64,000 nt of DNA, from assembly GCF_900696085.1 (NCBI RefSeq), contig NZ_CAADFC020000024.1, positions 1 to 64,000 on the forward strand. Reading direction: 5' to 3'. Of this stretch, positions 1-8,497 are shown piece after piece. The position numbers were made by a program, and so were the translations under genes. Position 1 is the first letter of the stretch. Every line of letters starts with the position of its first letter. The stretch is from Bradyrhizobium ivorense. GTDB taxonomy: Bacteria > Pseudomonadota > Alphaproteobacteria > Rhizobiales > Xanthobacteraceae. Below the pieces are notes generated by a model. It saw nothing but the letters and a program-made list of their open reading frames with translations, was not told the DNA's origin and did not search any database.

Positions 1-298
1 CGACACCCTGGCTCGTGGCAAACAACCACAACGCCAGTTGCAGGCGTGGGCTGACCGGCGCTTGACCCGGACCATGGGCACGCGCCCGAACGGTCCCTTC
101 AAGCGCGCTCAGATCGAGCCTCTCGACATAGGCCCAGATCACGCGTGCCGGATGCTCAGCCGGCAGCAACGCCTCAAGATCGACCGCCCGCAGCTCAACT
201 TGATCGCGGACAGGCTCGCGAAGCCGGGCGCTTCCCGGCCAGTCCCGCGCAACCGCCTCTGCTTCAGGTAGATCACCAAACAGTGTTTCGCGTGACAT
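1..298 (-). CDS. IS1182-family transposase, N-terminal part only
   Basis: The reverse strand reads open from an ATG at 298 to the window edge, about 99 codons, starting MSRETLFGDLPEAEA. The stretch DLEALLPAEHPARVIWAYVE and the following PRLQLALWLFAT match the N-terminal DUF772-type region of IS1182/IS5-like transposases, which precedes the DDE catalytic domain; that domain lies outside the window. GGAG eight bases upstream of the ATG supports the start. Whether the element is intact cannot be judged. I could not define its terminal inverted repeat between 299 and 385. Confidence 0.8.
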   Translation of the reverse strand, partial: MSRETLFGDLPEAEAVARDWPGSARLREPVRDQVELRAVDLEALLPAEHPARVIWAYVERLDLSALEGTVRARAHGPGQAPVSPRLQLALWLFATSQGV

Positions 299-384
299 CC
301 GTGCCTCCATCGACCTTGAAAGCAGGGAATCATCCGACTCACGCTTACGCAAACAGAAACCCGCCAAATCACATAGATTCACAG

Positions 385-490
385 CCTCTGAGGTGCGAGC
401 TCTTGCGAGCCTCGAAGGATGCACGGCCCGGCTGGTGGGCCGTCGACCCTTCGAGGGCCGCTGAAGAAGCGGCCACCTCAGGGTGACGGG
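385..490. repeat. intergenic palindromic repeat, family A
   Basis: Imperfect inverted repeat that opens with CTGAGGTGCGAGC, has a centre of CTCGAAGGATG, GGCCCGGCTGG and CCCTTCGAGG, and closes with CCACCTCAGGGTGACGGG. Related copies lie at 27697-27827, 63644-63781 and 63804-63944. The rest of 299-778 holds no gene, only this repeat and the promoter region of the next gene. Confidence 0.8.
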
Positions 491-684
491 TTGAATAGCG
501 GTGCGACCTCTCGATGTCGTCCCGGCCGTCGCTAGGACGACATTGAATATTCAGTGCCGCTCGTGAGTCCCGCGACGCGCACTCCACCACATCGTTCGCT
601 CGCCATCGTCGCGCATCGTGCAACCGATGCTAGAAGCTCGGCGCACCTAATCGTCTTCGCGCAACTTTTGTCGATTGCACAAGA

Positions 685-702
685 CTGACACGGACCTGTC
701 AT
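685..702 (+). promoter_or_regulatory. candidate Pho box (PhoB site)
   Basis: CTGACAC-GGAC-CTGTCAT is two 7-base direct repeats with a 4-base spacer. It follows the rhizobial PhoB consensus CTGTCAT-N4-CTGTCAT with one clear mismatch in the first half; a C or T is tolerated at the last base. It ends 76 bases before the start of a secreted phosphoesterase gene, which is the expected kind of target. The site is seen in the sequence; its use by PhoB is inference. Confidence 0.5.
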
Positions 703-778
703 TCGCTGCGGCTAATGATCCGAGTGCTAATGTGTCGCAGGTCAAAGTCATAAATCTGTAAAGAACAGGGGCGCTACG

Positions 779-2500
779 GTGAAAACCAAGTTTCTCTCAA
801 CGGTCGGAATCTGTCTGGTTGCTGGCGCGGTCGCGTGCAGCACATGGGTGTTTGCCGCCCAGGATAATCAAGGCAATCAGGGTAACAGTGGCCAGGGTAA
901 CGGTCATCATCCGCACGAGCTGCACACGGCGACGCCGATCAAGCATCTCGTGGTCATCTTCAACGAGAACCGCTCGTTCGATCATTATTTTGCGACTTAC
1001 CCCAATGCGGCGAACCCGTCGGGCTCGATCGCCTTCGTTGCCAGGCCGCATACGCCGAAGGTCAACAACCTCGCCAACGCCGACCTGTTGACCAATAACC
1101 CGAACCTCAATCCGGCCAACGGCACCGGCGCGACCAATCCGTTCCGCCTCGACCGCACCCAGGCCAACACCAAATCGCAGAACCATGCCTATACGCCCGA
1201 ACAGCAGGCGGTCGACAACGGCAAGGAAGATCTGTTTCCGAAATTCACCGGTCGCGGCACCGCCGGCGGCGTCGGCGCCTTCGGCACCAACGGGCAGGTG
1301 ATGGGCTATTTCGACGGCAACACCGTCACCGCGTTCTGGAACTACGCCCAGAACTTCGCGATGAGCGACAATCACTGGACCGACACCTTCGGTCCGTCGA
1401 CGCAAGGCGCGCTCGCGGTGATCTCCGGCCAGACCAATGGCGCGCAGAACATCGTCGGTACCTCGTCCTCGATCGCCGACGGTCAGGGCGGCCTGACCCT
1501 GATCGGCGACACCGATCCCGGCTTCGACCAGTGCTCGAGCAAGACGAGCACGGTGCTGATGACCGGCAAGAACATCGGTGACCTGCTCAACGACGAGCGC
1601 ATCAGCTGGGGCAGCTTCATGGGCGGCTTCGATCTCACGCTCAAGAACGCCAACGGCACCACCGGCTGCGCGCGCAGCACCTTCTCCAGCAACGTCGCCA
1701 GCACCGTCACGGACTACATCCCGCACCACGCCTGGTTCCAGTACTACACGTCGACCGCCAACCCGACCCATGCGCGGCCGAGCTCGGTGCAGGCGGTCGG
1801 CCACACCTATGCGGCTGACGGCAAGACGGTCGATCCGGCCAATCACGGCTACGATCTCGAGGATTTCTACGCCGTGGTGAAGGCCGGCAATTTGCCGGCC
1901 GTCTCCTACATCAAGATGCCGGCCTATCAGGACGGTCATCCCGGCAACTCCGATCCGCTCGACGAGCAGGCCGGCAATGTCGAGCTGATCAACTTCCTGC
2001 AGAAGCAGAAGGAGTGGGGCGAGACCGCTGTCATCATCACCTATGACGACTCCGACGGCTGGTACGACCACCAGTACCTTGCGCCGATCAGCGCCTCGTA
2101 TGATCCGGCCGCCGATCAGGTCAACGGTCCCGGCCAGTGCGGCCGCGGCGTCAACAAGCAGAAGCAGCCGAACGGTCTCAACGGCCAGCCGGTCAACGGC
2201 CGCTGCGGTCCGGGCACCCGCGTGCCGTTCATCGTGATCTCGCCCTTCGCCAAGCGGAATTTCGTCAGCCACGTCAGGATCTCGCAGGCGTCGGTGGTGC
2301 GCTTCATCGAGGACAACTGGCTGCACGGCAAGCGCATTGGCGGCGGCTCGTTCGACGACGACGTCGGATCGATCAACGACCTGTTCGACTTCGATCGCGG
2401 CCACGGCCAGGATCACGAGTACCGGCAGGATACGCTGTTCCTCGATCCGACCGCCGGCACGGTCATCGTCAGCCCGCCTGACGATCACCACCATCACTAA
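779..2500 (+). CDS. exported phosphoesterase, phospholipase C / acid phosphatase family
   Basis: 573 aa from a GTG start. Residues 1-27 form a signal peptide ending VFAA, so the enzyme is exported. The hallmark of the phosphoesterase family (PF04185: non-haemolytic phospholipase C, AcpA-type acid phosphatase) is seen as NENRSFDHYF at residues 62-71, followed later by YDDSDGWYDH and a GTRVPFIVISPFAK segment near the metal site. The family hydrolyses phosphate monoesters or phospholipid head groups. The substrate cannot be read from sequence. His-rich stretches lie at both ends of the mature protein (HHPHELH, and HHHH at the C-terminus). The peroxidase gene follows 15 bases later, so the two are probably co-transcribed. 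The Pho-box-like site upstream suggests induction by phosphate starvation. Confidence 0.85.
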   Translation: MKTKFLSTVGICLVAGAVACSTWVFAAQDNQGNQGNSGQGNGHHPHELHTATPIKHLVVIFNENRSFDHYFATYPNAANPSGSIAFVARPHTPKVNNLANADLLTNNPNLNPANGTGATNPFRLDRTQANTKSQNHAYTPEQQAVDNGKEDLFPKFTGRGTAGGVGAFGTNGQVMGYFDGNTVTAFWNYAQNFAMSDNHWTDTFGPSTQGALAVISGQTNGAQNIVGTSSSIADGQGGLTLIGDTDPGFDQCSSKTSTVLMTGKNIGDLLNDERISWGSFMGGFDLTLKNANGTTGCARSTFSSNVASTVTDYIPHHAWFQYYTSTANPTHARPSSVQAVGHTYAADGKTVDPANHGYDLEDFYAVVKAGNLPAVSYIKMPAYQDGHPGNSDPLDEQAGNVELINFLQKQKEWGETAVIITYDDSDGWYDHQYLAPISASYDPAADQVNGPGQCGRGVNKQKQPNGLNGQPVNGRCGPGTRVPFIVISPFAKRNFVSHVRISQASVVRFIEDNWLHGKRIGGGSFDDDVGSINDLFDFDRGHGQDHEYRQDTLFLDPTAGTVIVSPPDDHHHH

Positions 2501-2515
2501 AGTGTTGCCCGTCCG

Positions 2516-3847
2516 ATGAACGGCCGCACTTCGTGGCTCCTTGGCGCCGGCCTGCTCTGCATGGCCGGCGCCGTCGCAGCCGTCGAGACGCAAACGCTGC
2601 CGGGGACCAACCCGAACCCGGTGCAGCTCAGGCGGGCGCCGGTCGCCCCGCTGTCCGCGATGGCGCAGCTTGGCCAAAAGATCTTCTTCGACGCTTCGCT
2701 GTCCTCGTCGGGCGCGCGCTCATGCGCGTCCTGTCACAGCCCCGACCACGCCTACGGCCCGCCCAATGACGGGCCGGTCATGCTCGGCGGGCCGGCGCTG
2801 AACCGGCAAGGCGCGCGCGCCGTGCCGGGACTGACCTATCTTGACCGCCTGCCGAGCTTCAGCATCGGCCCCGAGAAGGACGACGACGACAATGTCGTCA
2901 GCCTTGCGCAGATGGCCACGATCGGCCAGCAGGCCGCGCGCGCCAAGAAGGTCGCCACCGCGACCTCGGCGTCGGCGGTCAACATCGTGCCGCAGGGCGG
3001 GCTGTTCTGGGACGGCCGCGCCGATACGCTGCAGGACCAGGCGATCTTCCCGCTGCTCGATCCCAACGAGATGGACGGCGGCAGCATCGATGTGGTGGCG
3101 GAGAAGCTGCAGCGGGCGTCCTACGCGCAGCGCTTCGCCGAGCTGTTCGGTGCCGGCATCTTCCAGAACCGGGGGCTGCTGGTCGCGGAGGCGATGTTCG
3201 CCGTCGCGCGCTACCAAATCGAGGAGCCGAGCTTCCATCCCTACACCAGCAAGTACGACTACTGGCTGGAGGGCAAGGCGCGGCTGAGCGAGGCCGAACT
3301 GCGCGGCCTGCAATTGTTCAACGATCCGGAAAAGGCCAATTGCGGCGGCTGCCATACCTCGGCGCCGACGCGGGACAATCTGCCGCCGCTGTTCACCGAC
3401 CATCAGTATGAGGCGCTCGGCGCGCCACGCAACGCCGCGCTCGAACGCAACCGCGATCGCGATTATTTCGATCTCGGGGTCTGCGGCCCGCATCGCGCCG
3501 ATATCGCCGAGCAGACGCAATATTGCGGCATGTTCGCGACGCCGACCTTGCGCAACACCGCGACCCGCCACGCGTTCTTCCACAACGGCGTGTTTCACAG
3601 CCTCGAGCAGGTGCTGGATTTCTACAATTTCCGCGACACCAATCCGGAGAAGGTTTTTCCGCGCGGCGCTGACGGCAAGGTCCGGAAATACGACGACCTG
3701 CCGGAGAAGTATCACGCCAATGTCGATGTCAGCGATCCGCCGTTCGAGCGCCACCTCGGCGACATCCCCGCGATGACGTCGCAGGACGAGGCCGACATCA
3801 TCGCCTTCCTGAAGACGCTGACCGACGGCTACCAGGTGGAACCCTGA
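2516..3847 (+). CDS. exported di-haem cytochrome c peroxidase / MauG-like protein
   Basis: 443 aa with an N-terminal signal peptide (residues 1-22, ending AVAAVE). Two c-type haem motifs are seen: CASCH at residues 70-74 and CGGCH at 276-280, the arrangement of bacterial di-haem cytochrome c peroxidases and MauG proteins. Such proteins reduce peroxide or carry out high-valent iron oxidation in the periplasm. GLFWDGRADTLQDQA around residues 162-176 is typical of the family. It lies 15 bases after the phosphoesterase gene with no separate promoter apparent. Whether it acts on peroxide or modifies a protein partner is not known. Confidence 0.88.
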   Translation: MNGRTSWLLGAGLLCMAGAVAAVETQTLPGTNPNPVQLRRAPVAPLSAMAQLGQKIFFDASLSSSGARSCASCHSPDHAYGPPNDGPVMLGGPALNRQGARAVPGLTYLDRLPSFSIGPEKDDDDNVVSLAQMATIGQQAARAKKVATATSASAVNIVPQGGLFWDGRADTLQDQAIFPLLDPNEMDGGSIDVVAEKLQRASYAQRFAELFGAGIFQNRGLLVAEAMFAVARYQIEEPSFHPYTSKYDYWLEGKARLSEAELRGLQLFNDPEKANCGGCHTSAPTRDNLPPLFTDHQYEALGAPRNAALERNRDRDYFDLGVCGPHRADIAEQTQYCGMFATPTLRNTATRHAFFHNGVFHSLEQVLDFYNFRDTNPEKVFPRGADGKVRKYDDLPEKYHANVDVSDPPFERHLGDIPAMTSQDEADIIAFLKTLTDGYQVEP

Positions 3848-3912
3848 GGCGGGCAGGCGAACCCACATCCGCGTGAGTTGGCAGGTGCAATTCATGCGCG
3901 CATAATGGGCGC

Positions 3913-4698
3913 ATGAACCTCGTCGAAGGCAACGGCGCCAGAATCCCCGCGATCGGGCTCGGCACCTGGGAATTGCGCGGGCGGACCTGTGCGCGGATCG
4001 TCGAGCAGGCGCTGCGGCTCGGCTATCGCCACCTCGACACCGCCCAGATCTACGACAATGAGCGCGAGGTGGGCGAGGGGCTGCGCGCCTCCGGCGTCAA
4101 GCGCGATGACGTCTTCATCACGACCAAGGTCTGGACCACGCATTTCTGGCCGAACGATCTCGAGCGCTCGGCCAAGGAGAGCCTGGTGAAGCTGCGGCTG
4201 ACCGAGGTCGACCTGCTGCTGCTGCACTGGCCCAATCCGCAGGTGCCGCTCGCCGAGACGCTGGGCGCGCTGGCCAAGGTCAAGCAGGCCGGGCTGGCGC
4301 GCCATATCGGCGTCTCCAACTTTGGCGTGGCGCTGATCGAGGAGGCGGTGGCGGCCTGTCCCGAACCGCTCGCCTGCGACCAGGTCGAGTACCATCCCTA
4401 TCGCGACCAAAGCAGCGTGATCGAGGCCTGCGCCCGCCAGGAGATGGTGTTCGTCGCCTACAGCCCGATTGCCAAGGGCCGCGTCAAGAACGACCGTGCG
4501 CTGGCGCGGATCGGCGACCGCTATCGCAAGACCGCCGCCCAGGTCTGTCTGCGCTGGCTGGTGCAGCAAAATGTCTCGGCGATCCCGCGCACCTCGAAGC
4601 TCGAGCGGCTGCAGGAGAATATCAACATCTTTGATTTCGAGCTCTCCGACGAGGATATGCAGGAGATTTTCGCGATGGGTGGCGCCAGGGAGCATTGA
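3913..4698 (+). CDS. aldo/keto reductase
   Basis: 261 aa, the normal size for a small bacterial aldo/keto reductase, a NAD(P)H-dependent reductase of aldehydes and ketones with a TIM-barrel fold. The catalytic tetrad is visible as Asp42 and Tyr47 (LDTAQIYDN), Lys72 (TTKVW) and His105 (LLLHWPN). GVSNFG and the IPRTSK cofactor-binding segment are also present. It resembles the 2,5-diketo-gluconate reductase-like branch, but the substrate is unknown. It starts 65 bases after the peroxidase gene, so read-through is possible. Confidence 0.9.
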   Translation: MNLVEGNGARIPAIGLGTWELRGRTCARIVEQALRLGYRHLDTAQIYDNEREVGEGLRASGVKRDDVFITTKVWTTHFWPNDLERSAKESLVKLRLTEVDLLLLHWPNPQVPLAETLGALAKVKQAGLARHIGVSNFGVALIEEAVAACPEPLACDQVEYHPYRDQSSVIEACARQEMVFVAYSPIAKGRVKNDRALARIGDRYRKTAAQVCLRWLVQQNVSAIPRTSKLERLQENINIFDFELSDEDMQEIFAMGGAREH

Positions 4699-4880
4699 TT
4701 CGCAGCGTTGATTTCCGGCGATGACCCGCCGCCGGCCGCTCCGTCTTCGCTCCACAGCTTTCCGGATCGTGCTAATGGCCGCCTGACCGGTTTCGGGTTT
4801 GGGCCGAAACGGGATTGAGGCAGGCACGCCCCGACCGCTATTGTAGCCGGCGGGGAGACATCACGACGTGATCGAGTGGG

Positions 4881-5771
4881 ATGAAGTTTCGGCCAAACGC
4901 GGACATGATGGCGTCGGTGCTCGTGCACCTGCTGCTGCTCGCGCTGATATTCCTCTATTCGGAAGTCCATCAGTTCGACCCGGTCGCCGCTGACACGGTG
5001 CCGGTCGAGGTGGTGACGCCGCAGGAGGTCGCCGAGATCAAGCCCGATCCGACGCCGAGCCCGTCGCCGACCCCGGAATTCCAGCTGCCGTCGCTCGACA
5101 AGCAGGCCGAGGCCGCCAAGCCGGAGCCGGCCGCGCAGCCGACTGCGCCGCAACCCCAGCAGCCCGAGCAGAAGCAGGCGACGCCGCCTCCGGCACCAAA
5201 GCCCAGCCCGACGCCGCAGCGGTCAGCCGCGGCCGAGCCGCCTCCCGCGCCGCCGCAACCCCAGATGCCGCAAGCAGCCCAGCCTCAGCAACCGCCGCCG
5301 CCGTCACCACCAGCCTACAAGCCGCCGGAGCCGGACCTCTCGGTCAAATACCATGTCATGCTCGGCCTGCCGCCCGATCTCTCGGTGCCGAAGCCATCAG
5401 CCGCGGCGCCGTCGAACAATGACGGCGGCAAGGATAGTTTCGATGCGCCGGCCACCGAGAAGGCCGATATCGGCTCCAGCGTGGTCGCCGAATTCCGCCG
5501 CCATCTGAAGAGCTGCATGAAGCTGCCGCCGCAGCTCACGACCGGCGACGACGTCAGGGTCAAGCTCAGGGTGTTCATGAAGCCGGACGGCAAGCTCGCC
5601 GCCGCGCCCCAACTGATCGAGGCCTCGGCGTCGGCCAAGGGCCCGCTGCTGCTGCAGAGTGCAACCAACGCGCTGCAGGCGTGCCAGCCCTATGCCATGC
5701 TGCCGAAGGATCGCTACGGCGAATGGAAAGTGCTCGACCTCGATTTCGCCCCGCGCGATTTCGCGTCGTAA
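4881..5771 (+). CDS. TolA/TonB-like envelope protein
   Basis: 296 aa. One N-terminal membrane segment (about residues 12-26, VLVHLLLLALIFLY) is followed by a long Pro/Ala/Gln-rich linker (about residues 50-155) and a compact C-terminal domain (about 190-296) with two cysteines. This is the layout of TolA and TonB proteins, which span the periplasm and transmit energy to outer-membrane partners. No tolQRB or exbBD genes are next to it, so TolA against TonB cannot be settled. The 182 bases before it show no feature. Confidence 0.6.
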   Translation: MKFRPNADMMASVLVHLLLLALIFLYSEVHQFDPVAADTVPVEVVTPQEVAEIKPDPTPSPSPTPEFQLPSLDKQAEAAKPEPAAQPTAPQPQQPEQKQATPPPAPKPSPTPQRSAAAEPPPAPPQPQMPQAAQPQQPPPPSPPAYKPPEPDLSVKYHVMLGLPPDLSVPKPSAAAPSNNDGGKDSFDAPATEKADIGSSVVAEFRRHLKSCMKLPPQLTTGDDVRVKLRVFMKPDGKLAAAPQLIEASASAKGPLLLQSATNALQACQPYAMLPKDRYGEWKVLDLDFAPRDFAS

Positions 5772-5789
5772 GCAGAAGGCTCGGCTTCG

Positions 5790-5905
5790 CCTCTCCCCGC
5801 CTGCGGGGAGAGGCATAGGCCGCCCCTGGCGGCCGTCCTCTGAGAACGCCGAGGCGAAGCCTCGGCTATGTCGCATCGAAGATGCGATTCGGGTGAGGGG
5901 AGTCT
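5790..5905. repeat. intergenic palindromic repeat, family F
   Basis: CTCTCCCCGCCTGCGGGGAGAG opens and GGGTGAGGGGAG closes an imperfect palindrome with internal hairpins (GCCGAGGCGAAGCCTCGGC and GCATCGAAGATGC). I saw one copy here; its resemblance to repeats in Bradyrhizobium genomes is from memory. The remainder of the 5772-6100 gap shows nothing else. Confidence 0.6.
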
Positions 5906-6100
5906 CCGCGCCACGGACATCTGAGACTTAGACAAATTAGACAGTTGAGCTTTTCTGCGAGCGTTCCTGCCCGGAACAAAAGATAGTGCTCGCATTCGGT
6001 CAAATCCGGGCGCACATCCCGGCATCACCGAGCGGCCCGTGGCGATCATCGGTGACCGAGAGACCAATTGCGCTCCCGCCAATGCGACAGGGAGAGCATC

Positions 6101-6217
6101 ATGATCCACCAGCCCTACCTCGAGCCCTATTCGGTCCCGGCGCGCATCTGTCTTGGCGTCGCCGTCCTCAGTGCGGCGGTCCTCGTCGCGGCGGTGAGCG
6201 CCTGCGTCTTGGCCTAA
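6101..6217 (+). CDS. small membrane peptide, 38 aa
   Basis: Starts MIHQPYLEPYSVPARICLG and continues as a single hydrophobic helix (about residues 15-37) to TAA. GGGAGAG sits a few bases before the ATG, a good ribosome binding site. No known family is recognised. A second tiny membrane ORF follows 21 bases later, so both may be on one transcript. Hypothetical; the good ribosome site and hydrophobic pattern are the only support. Confidence 0.45.
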   Translation: MIHQPYLEPYSVPARICLGVAVLSAAVLVAAVSACVLA

Positions 6218-6238
6218 GCCCGCGTGAGGCCCCCCATC

Positions 6239-6322
6239 ATGGCAGAACTGCTCTATCGGGCCAGTCTCGTGGCGCTCTGTCTGTCGCCTGTCGCAATCGC
6301 CGTCATTGTTTTTTTCATGTAG
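6239..6322 (+). CDS. small membrane peptide, 27 aa
   Basis: Reads MAELLYRASLVALCLSPVAI and then a short hydrophobic tail ending FFM, nearly all one predicted membrane helix. It is 21 bases after the 38-aa peptide gene and only 13 bases from the end of the convergent DUF599 gene. No clear Shine-Dalgarno is visible (GAGGCCCCCC lies upstream). Function unknown; it could be a chance ORF. Confidence 0.3.
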   Translation: MAELLYRASLVALCLSPVAIAVIVFFM

Positions 6323-6335
6323 CTGGAGACGCCCC

Positions 6336-7013
6336 TCAACTGCCCATCGCCTGCCAGGCATTCGAGGCAAACTGCCGCCGCCAGATCACGATCACGACCG
6401 CGGCTGTCGTGACGAACAGCACCCAGGGGCTGATGAACCAGCCGAGATAGCCGAGCGCGAAGAAGAACGCGCGCTGGCCGCGGTTGAAGTGCTGGCCGGC
6501 GCTCTCGAACAGCCGGCTGGTGCGGATCACATGCGCCTCCGCCGCCGCCGTGTCGCGCTCGGTCGCCGGCGGCATCGCGCCGAACAGGATTGCGACATAG
6601 TTGAACAGACGGTAGGCCCAGGCGAACTTGAAGAAGGTGTAGATGAAGATCAGCACCAGCCCGAGGCACTTGATCTCCCACAGCGCCGGCGAGGGGTTGA
6701 GGCTGATCGGCAGCGTGCCGAGCACCGCGATCGCGTCGTTGGTGGCGCGCAGCAACGTCAGCGCGCCGCCGATCGCGAGCAGGCTGGTGGAGGCGAAGAA
6801 CGCGGTGCCGTTCTGCAGGCTCGCCATGATCTGCATGTCGACCATCCGTGCGTCACGGTTGAGCAGGTTGCGCACCCAGATCTCGCGATAGACATGCATG
6901 CGCGCCGACAGGCTGTCGCGTCCGTAGGCGGTGTGCTCCAGCGTGATGGCATAGACCAGCCATTCCAGCGCGAAGAAGCCGACTGCGGCGATATCGACCC
7001 AATAGCCAGTCAT
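6336..7013 (-). CDS. DUF599 membrane protein
   Basis: 225 aa with about four to five membrane segments: residues near 5-25, 73-92, 112-135 and 190-215. The pattern ALEWLVYA followed by R-x-x-W-x-x-x-L and an internal FFASTSLLAIGG segment is typical of DUF599 (PF04654), a family of unknown function in proteobacteria. It is convergent with the two tiny membrane peptides and divergent from the GST gene, with about 107 bases between the starts. Confidence 0.85.
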   Translation of the reverse strand: MTGYWVDIAAVGFFALEWLVYAITLEHTAYGRDSLSARMHVYREIWVRNLLNRDARMVDMQIMASLQNGTAFFASTSLLAIGGALTLLRATNDAIAVLGTLPISLNPSPALWEIKCLGLVLIFIYTFFKFAWAYRLFNYVAILFGAMPPATERDTAAAEAHVIRTSRLFESAGQHFNRGQRAFFFALGYLGWFISPWVLFVTTAAVVIVIWRRQFASNAWQAMGS

Positions 7014-7120
7014 GGTGCTGAACCTCTCACGCGTGCTGCCGCGCCGTTTCGCGCCATGTACAAATTGGACGCGTGCGGTGCACTATGGCAAGCTGCAACT
7101 CACAACAGGATTCTTTCGGC

Positions 7121-7777
7121 ATGCTCAAGCTCGTCATCGGCAACAAGAACTATTCGTCGTGGTCGATGCGGCCCTGGCTCGCGCTGCGCGCCAACGACAT
7201 CCCGTTCTCGGAGATATTCATTCCGCTCTACACCAACGACCAGGCCGACAAGGACCGCATCCTGAGCGTCAGCGCTTCGGGCAAGGTGCCGGCGCTGATC
7301 GACGGCGACGTCACGGTGTGGGATTCGCTGGCGATCATCGAATATCTCGCCGAGAAGTTTCCGGAAACCAAGCTCTGGCCGGCCGACCGCGCTGCGCGCG
7401 CCCATGCCCGCGCGATTTCGGCCGAGATGCATTCCGGCTTCGTGCCGCTGCGCATCGAGTGCGGCATGAACCTGCACCGGCCGATCCGTGCCGTGGCGCT
7501 GTCCGACGATGCCAAGGCCAATGTCGCGCGCATCCAGGAGATCTGGGCCGATTGCCACGCGCGTTACGGCAAGCAGGGGCCGTTTTTGTTCGGCGCCTTC
7601 TCCGGCGCCGATGCGATGTACGCGCCGGTGGTGCACCGCTTCCGCACCTATGCGATCCCGGTCGAGGGTGATGCACGGCACTATTACGATGCGATGCAGG
7701 CCCATCCGGCATTTCAGGAGTGGACCCGCGACGGGCTCGCCGAGACGCTGCTGATCGATAAGTTCGAGGACGCCTGA
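7121..7777 (+). CDS. glutathione S-transferase family protein
   Basis: 218 aa from the ATG at 7121. An in-frame ATG 48 bases upstream adds 16 residues (MRCTMASCNSQQDSFG) unlike the family, so the inner start is chosen. The thioredoxin-like N-terminal domain begins MLKLVIGNKNYSSWSMRPW, where the Ser residues of SSWS are candidates for glutathione activation. VPALIDGDVTVWDSLAI supplies the cis-Pro and the DS motif that binds the glutathione backbone. A helical C-terminal domain follows from about residue 90. Substrate unknown. Confidence 0.88.
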   Translation: MLKLVIGNKNYSSWSMRPWLALRANDIPFSEIFIPLYTNDQADKDRILSVSASGKVPALIDGDVTVWDSLAIIEYLAEKFPETKLWPADRAARAHARAISAEMHSGFVPLRIECGMNLHRPIRAVALSDDAKANVARIQEIWADCHARYGKQGPFLFGAFSGADAMYAPVVHRFRTYAIPVEGDARHYYDAMQAHPAFQEWTRDGLAETLLIDKFEDA

Positions 7778-7895
7778 GACGGCGCGCTCATTCAGGATTG
7801 TGAACGGTGGCCGCGACAATCGCGGCTTGACGCCGTCACGGCAACGGGTCTGAATCCAGAACCAGTCCTTGCAATCAGCGCGAAAGGTTTTGAGC

Positions 7896-8264
7896 ATGGG
7901 CATTCTGGATTCCTTGGAGAACTCGCCGGAGCTGAAGGGGATGCTTGGCCAGCTTGGCGCGGCGGTGATCCCCGCGGTGCTGGGCGAGGTGCTCGGCAAT
8001 GGCGGGCAGGGCGGGCTGTCGGCGATCGTCGCCAAGCTCGAGCAGGCCGGCCTCGGCGAGCAGGTCAAATCCTGGATCGGCACCGGCCAGAACCTGCCGA
8101 TCACCGCCGACCAGCTGCAGCAGGTGCTCGGCAGCGACACCGCCAAGCAGCTGGCGGCCAAGTTCGGCATCCCGATCGACCAGCTCTCCCAGGTGCTGGC
8201 CCAGCAGCTTCCCGCCGCCGTCGATCACGCGAGCCCGGACGGCAAACTGCCGCGCAGCGCCTGA
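7896..8264 (+). CDS. YidB-like protein (DUF937)
   Basis: 122 aa starting MGILDSLENSPEL; AAGG upstream supports this ATG over one 27 bases earlier. The Gly-rich start, VLGNGGQGGLSAIVAKLEQA and the GLGEQVKSWIGTGQN segment are characteristic of the YidB/DUF937 family, small soluble proteins of unknown function. PITADQLQQVLGSD is also conserved. It stands alone between the GST gene and a small conserved gene. Confidence 0.85.
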   Translation: MGILDSLENSPELKGMLGQLGAAVIPAVLGEVLGNGGQGGLSAIVAKLEQAGLGEQVKSWIGTGQNLPITADQLQQVLGSDTAKQLAAKFGIPIDQLSQVLAQQLPAAVDHASPDGKLPRSA

Positions 8265-8497
8265 TTGGCGATGGAACCCGGCCCGGGCGACGCGCACCGG
8301 GCCGATTCCCGTCTGGCACGCAAATTGCTGCCTATCGCCCTGAAAAACCTGCAAAAACTGCACAATCGCCATGTTCCGATCTTGCTGGATTTTGGGCGTC
8401 GCGATGTGCTAGTTTGGCGCGGGGTTCTCAAGAAGCTGGCTTCCAGCCACCGGGACTGTGCGCTCGGCCAGCGATCTCTAAAAAAATGGAGAGGGCG

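Noticed and set aside
797..2677. 626-codon open frame on the reverse strand
   Set aside because: It is antisense to the phosphoesterase gene, shows Arg/Val-biased low-quality protein and is explained by high third-position GC.
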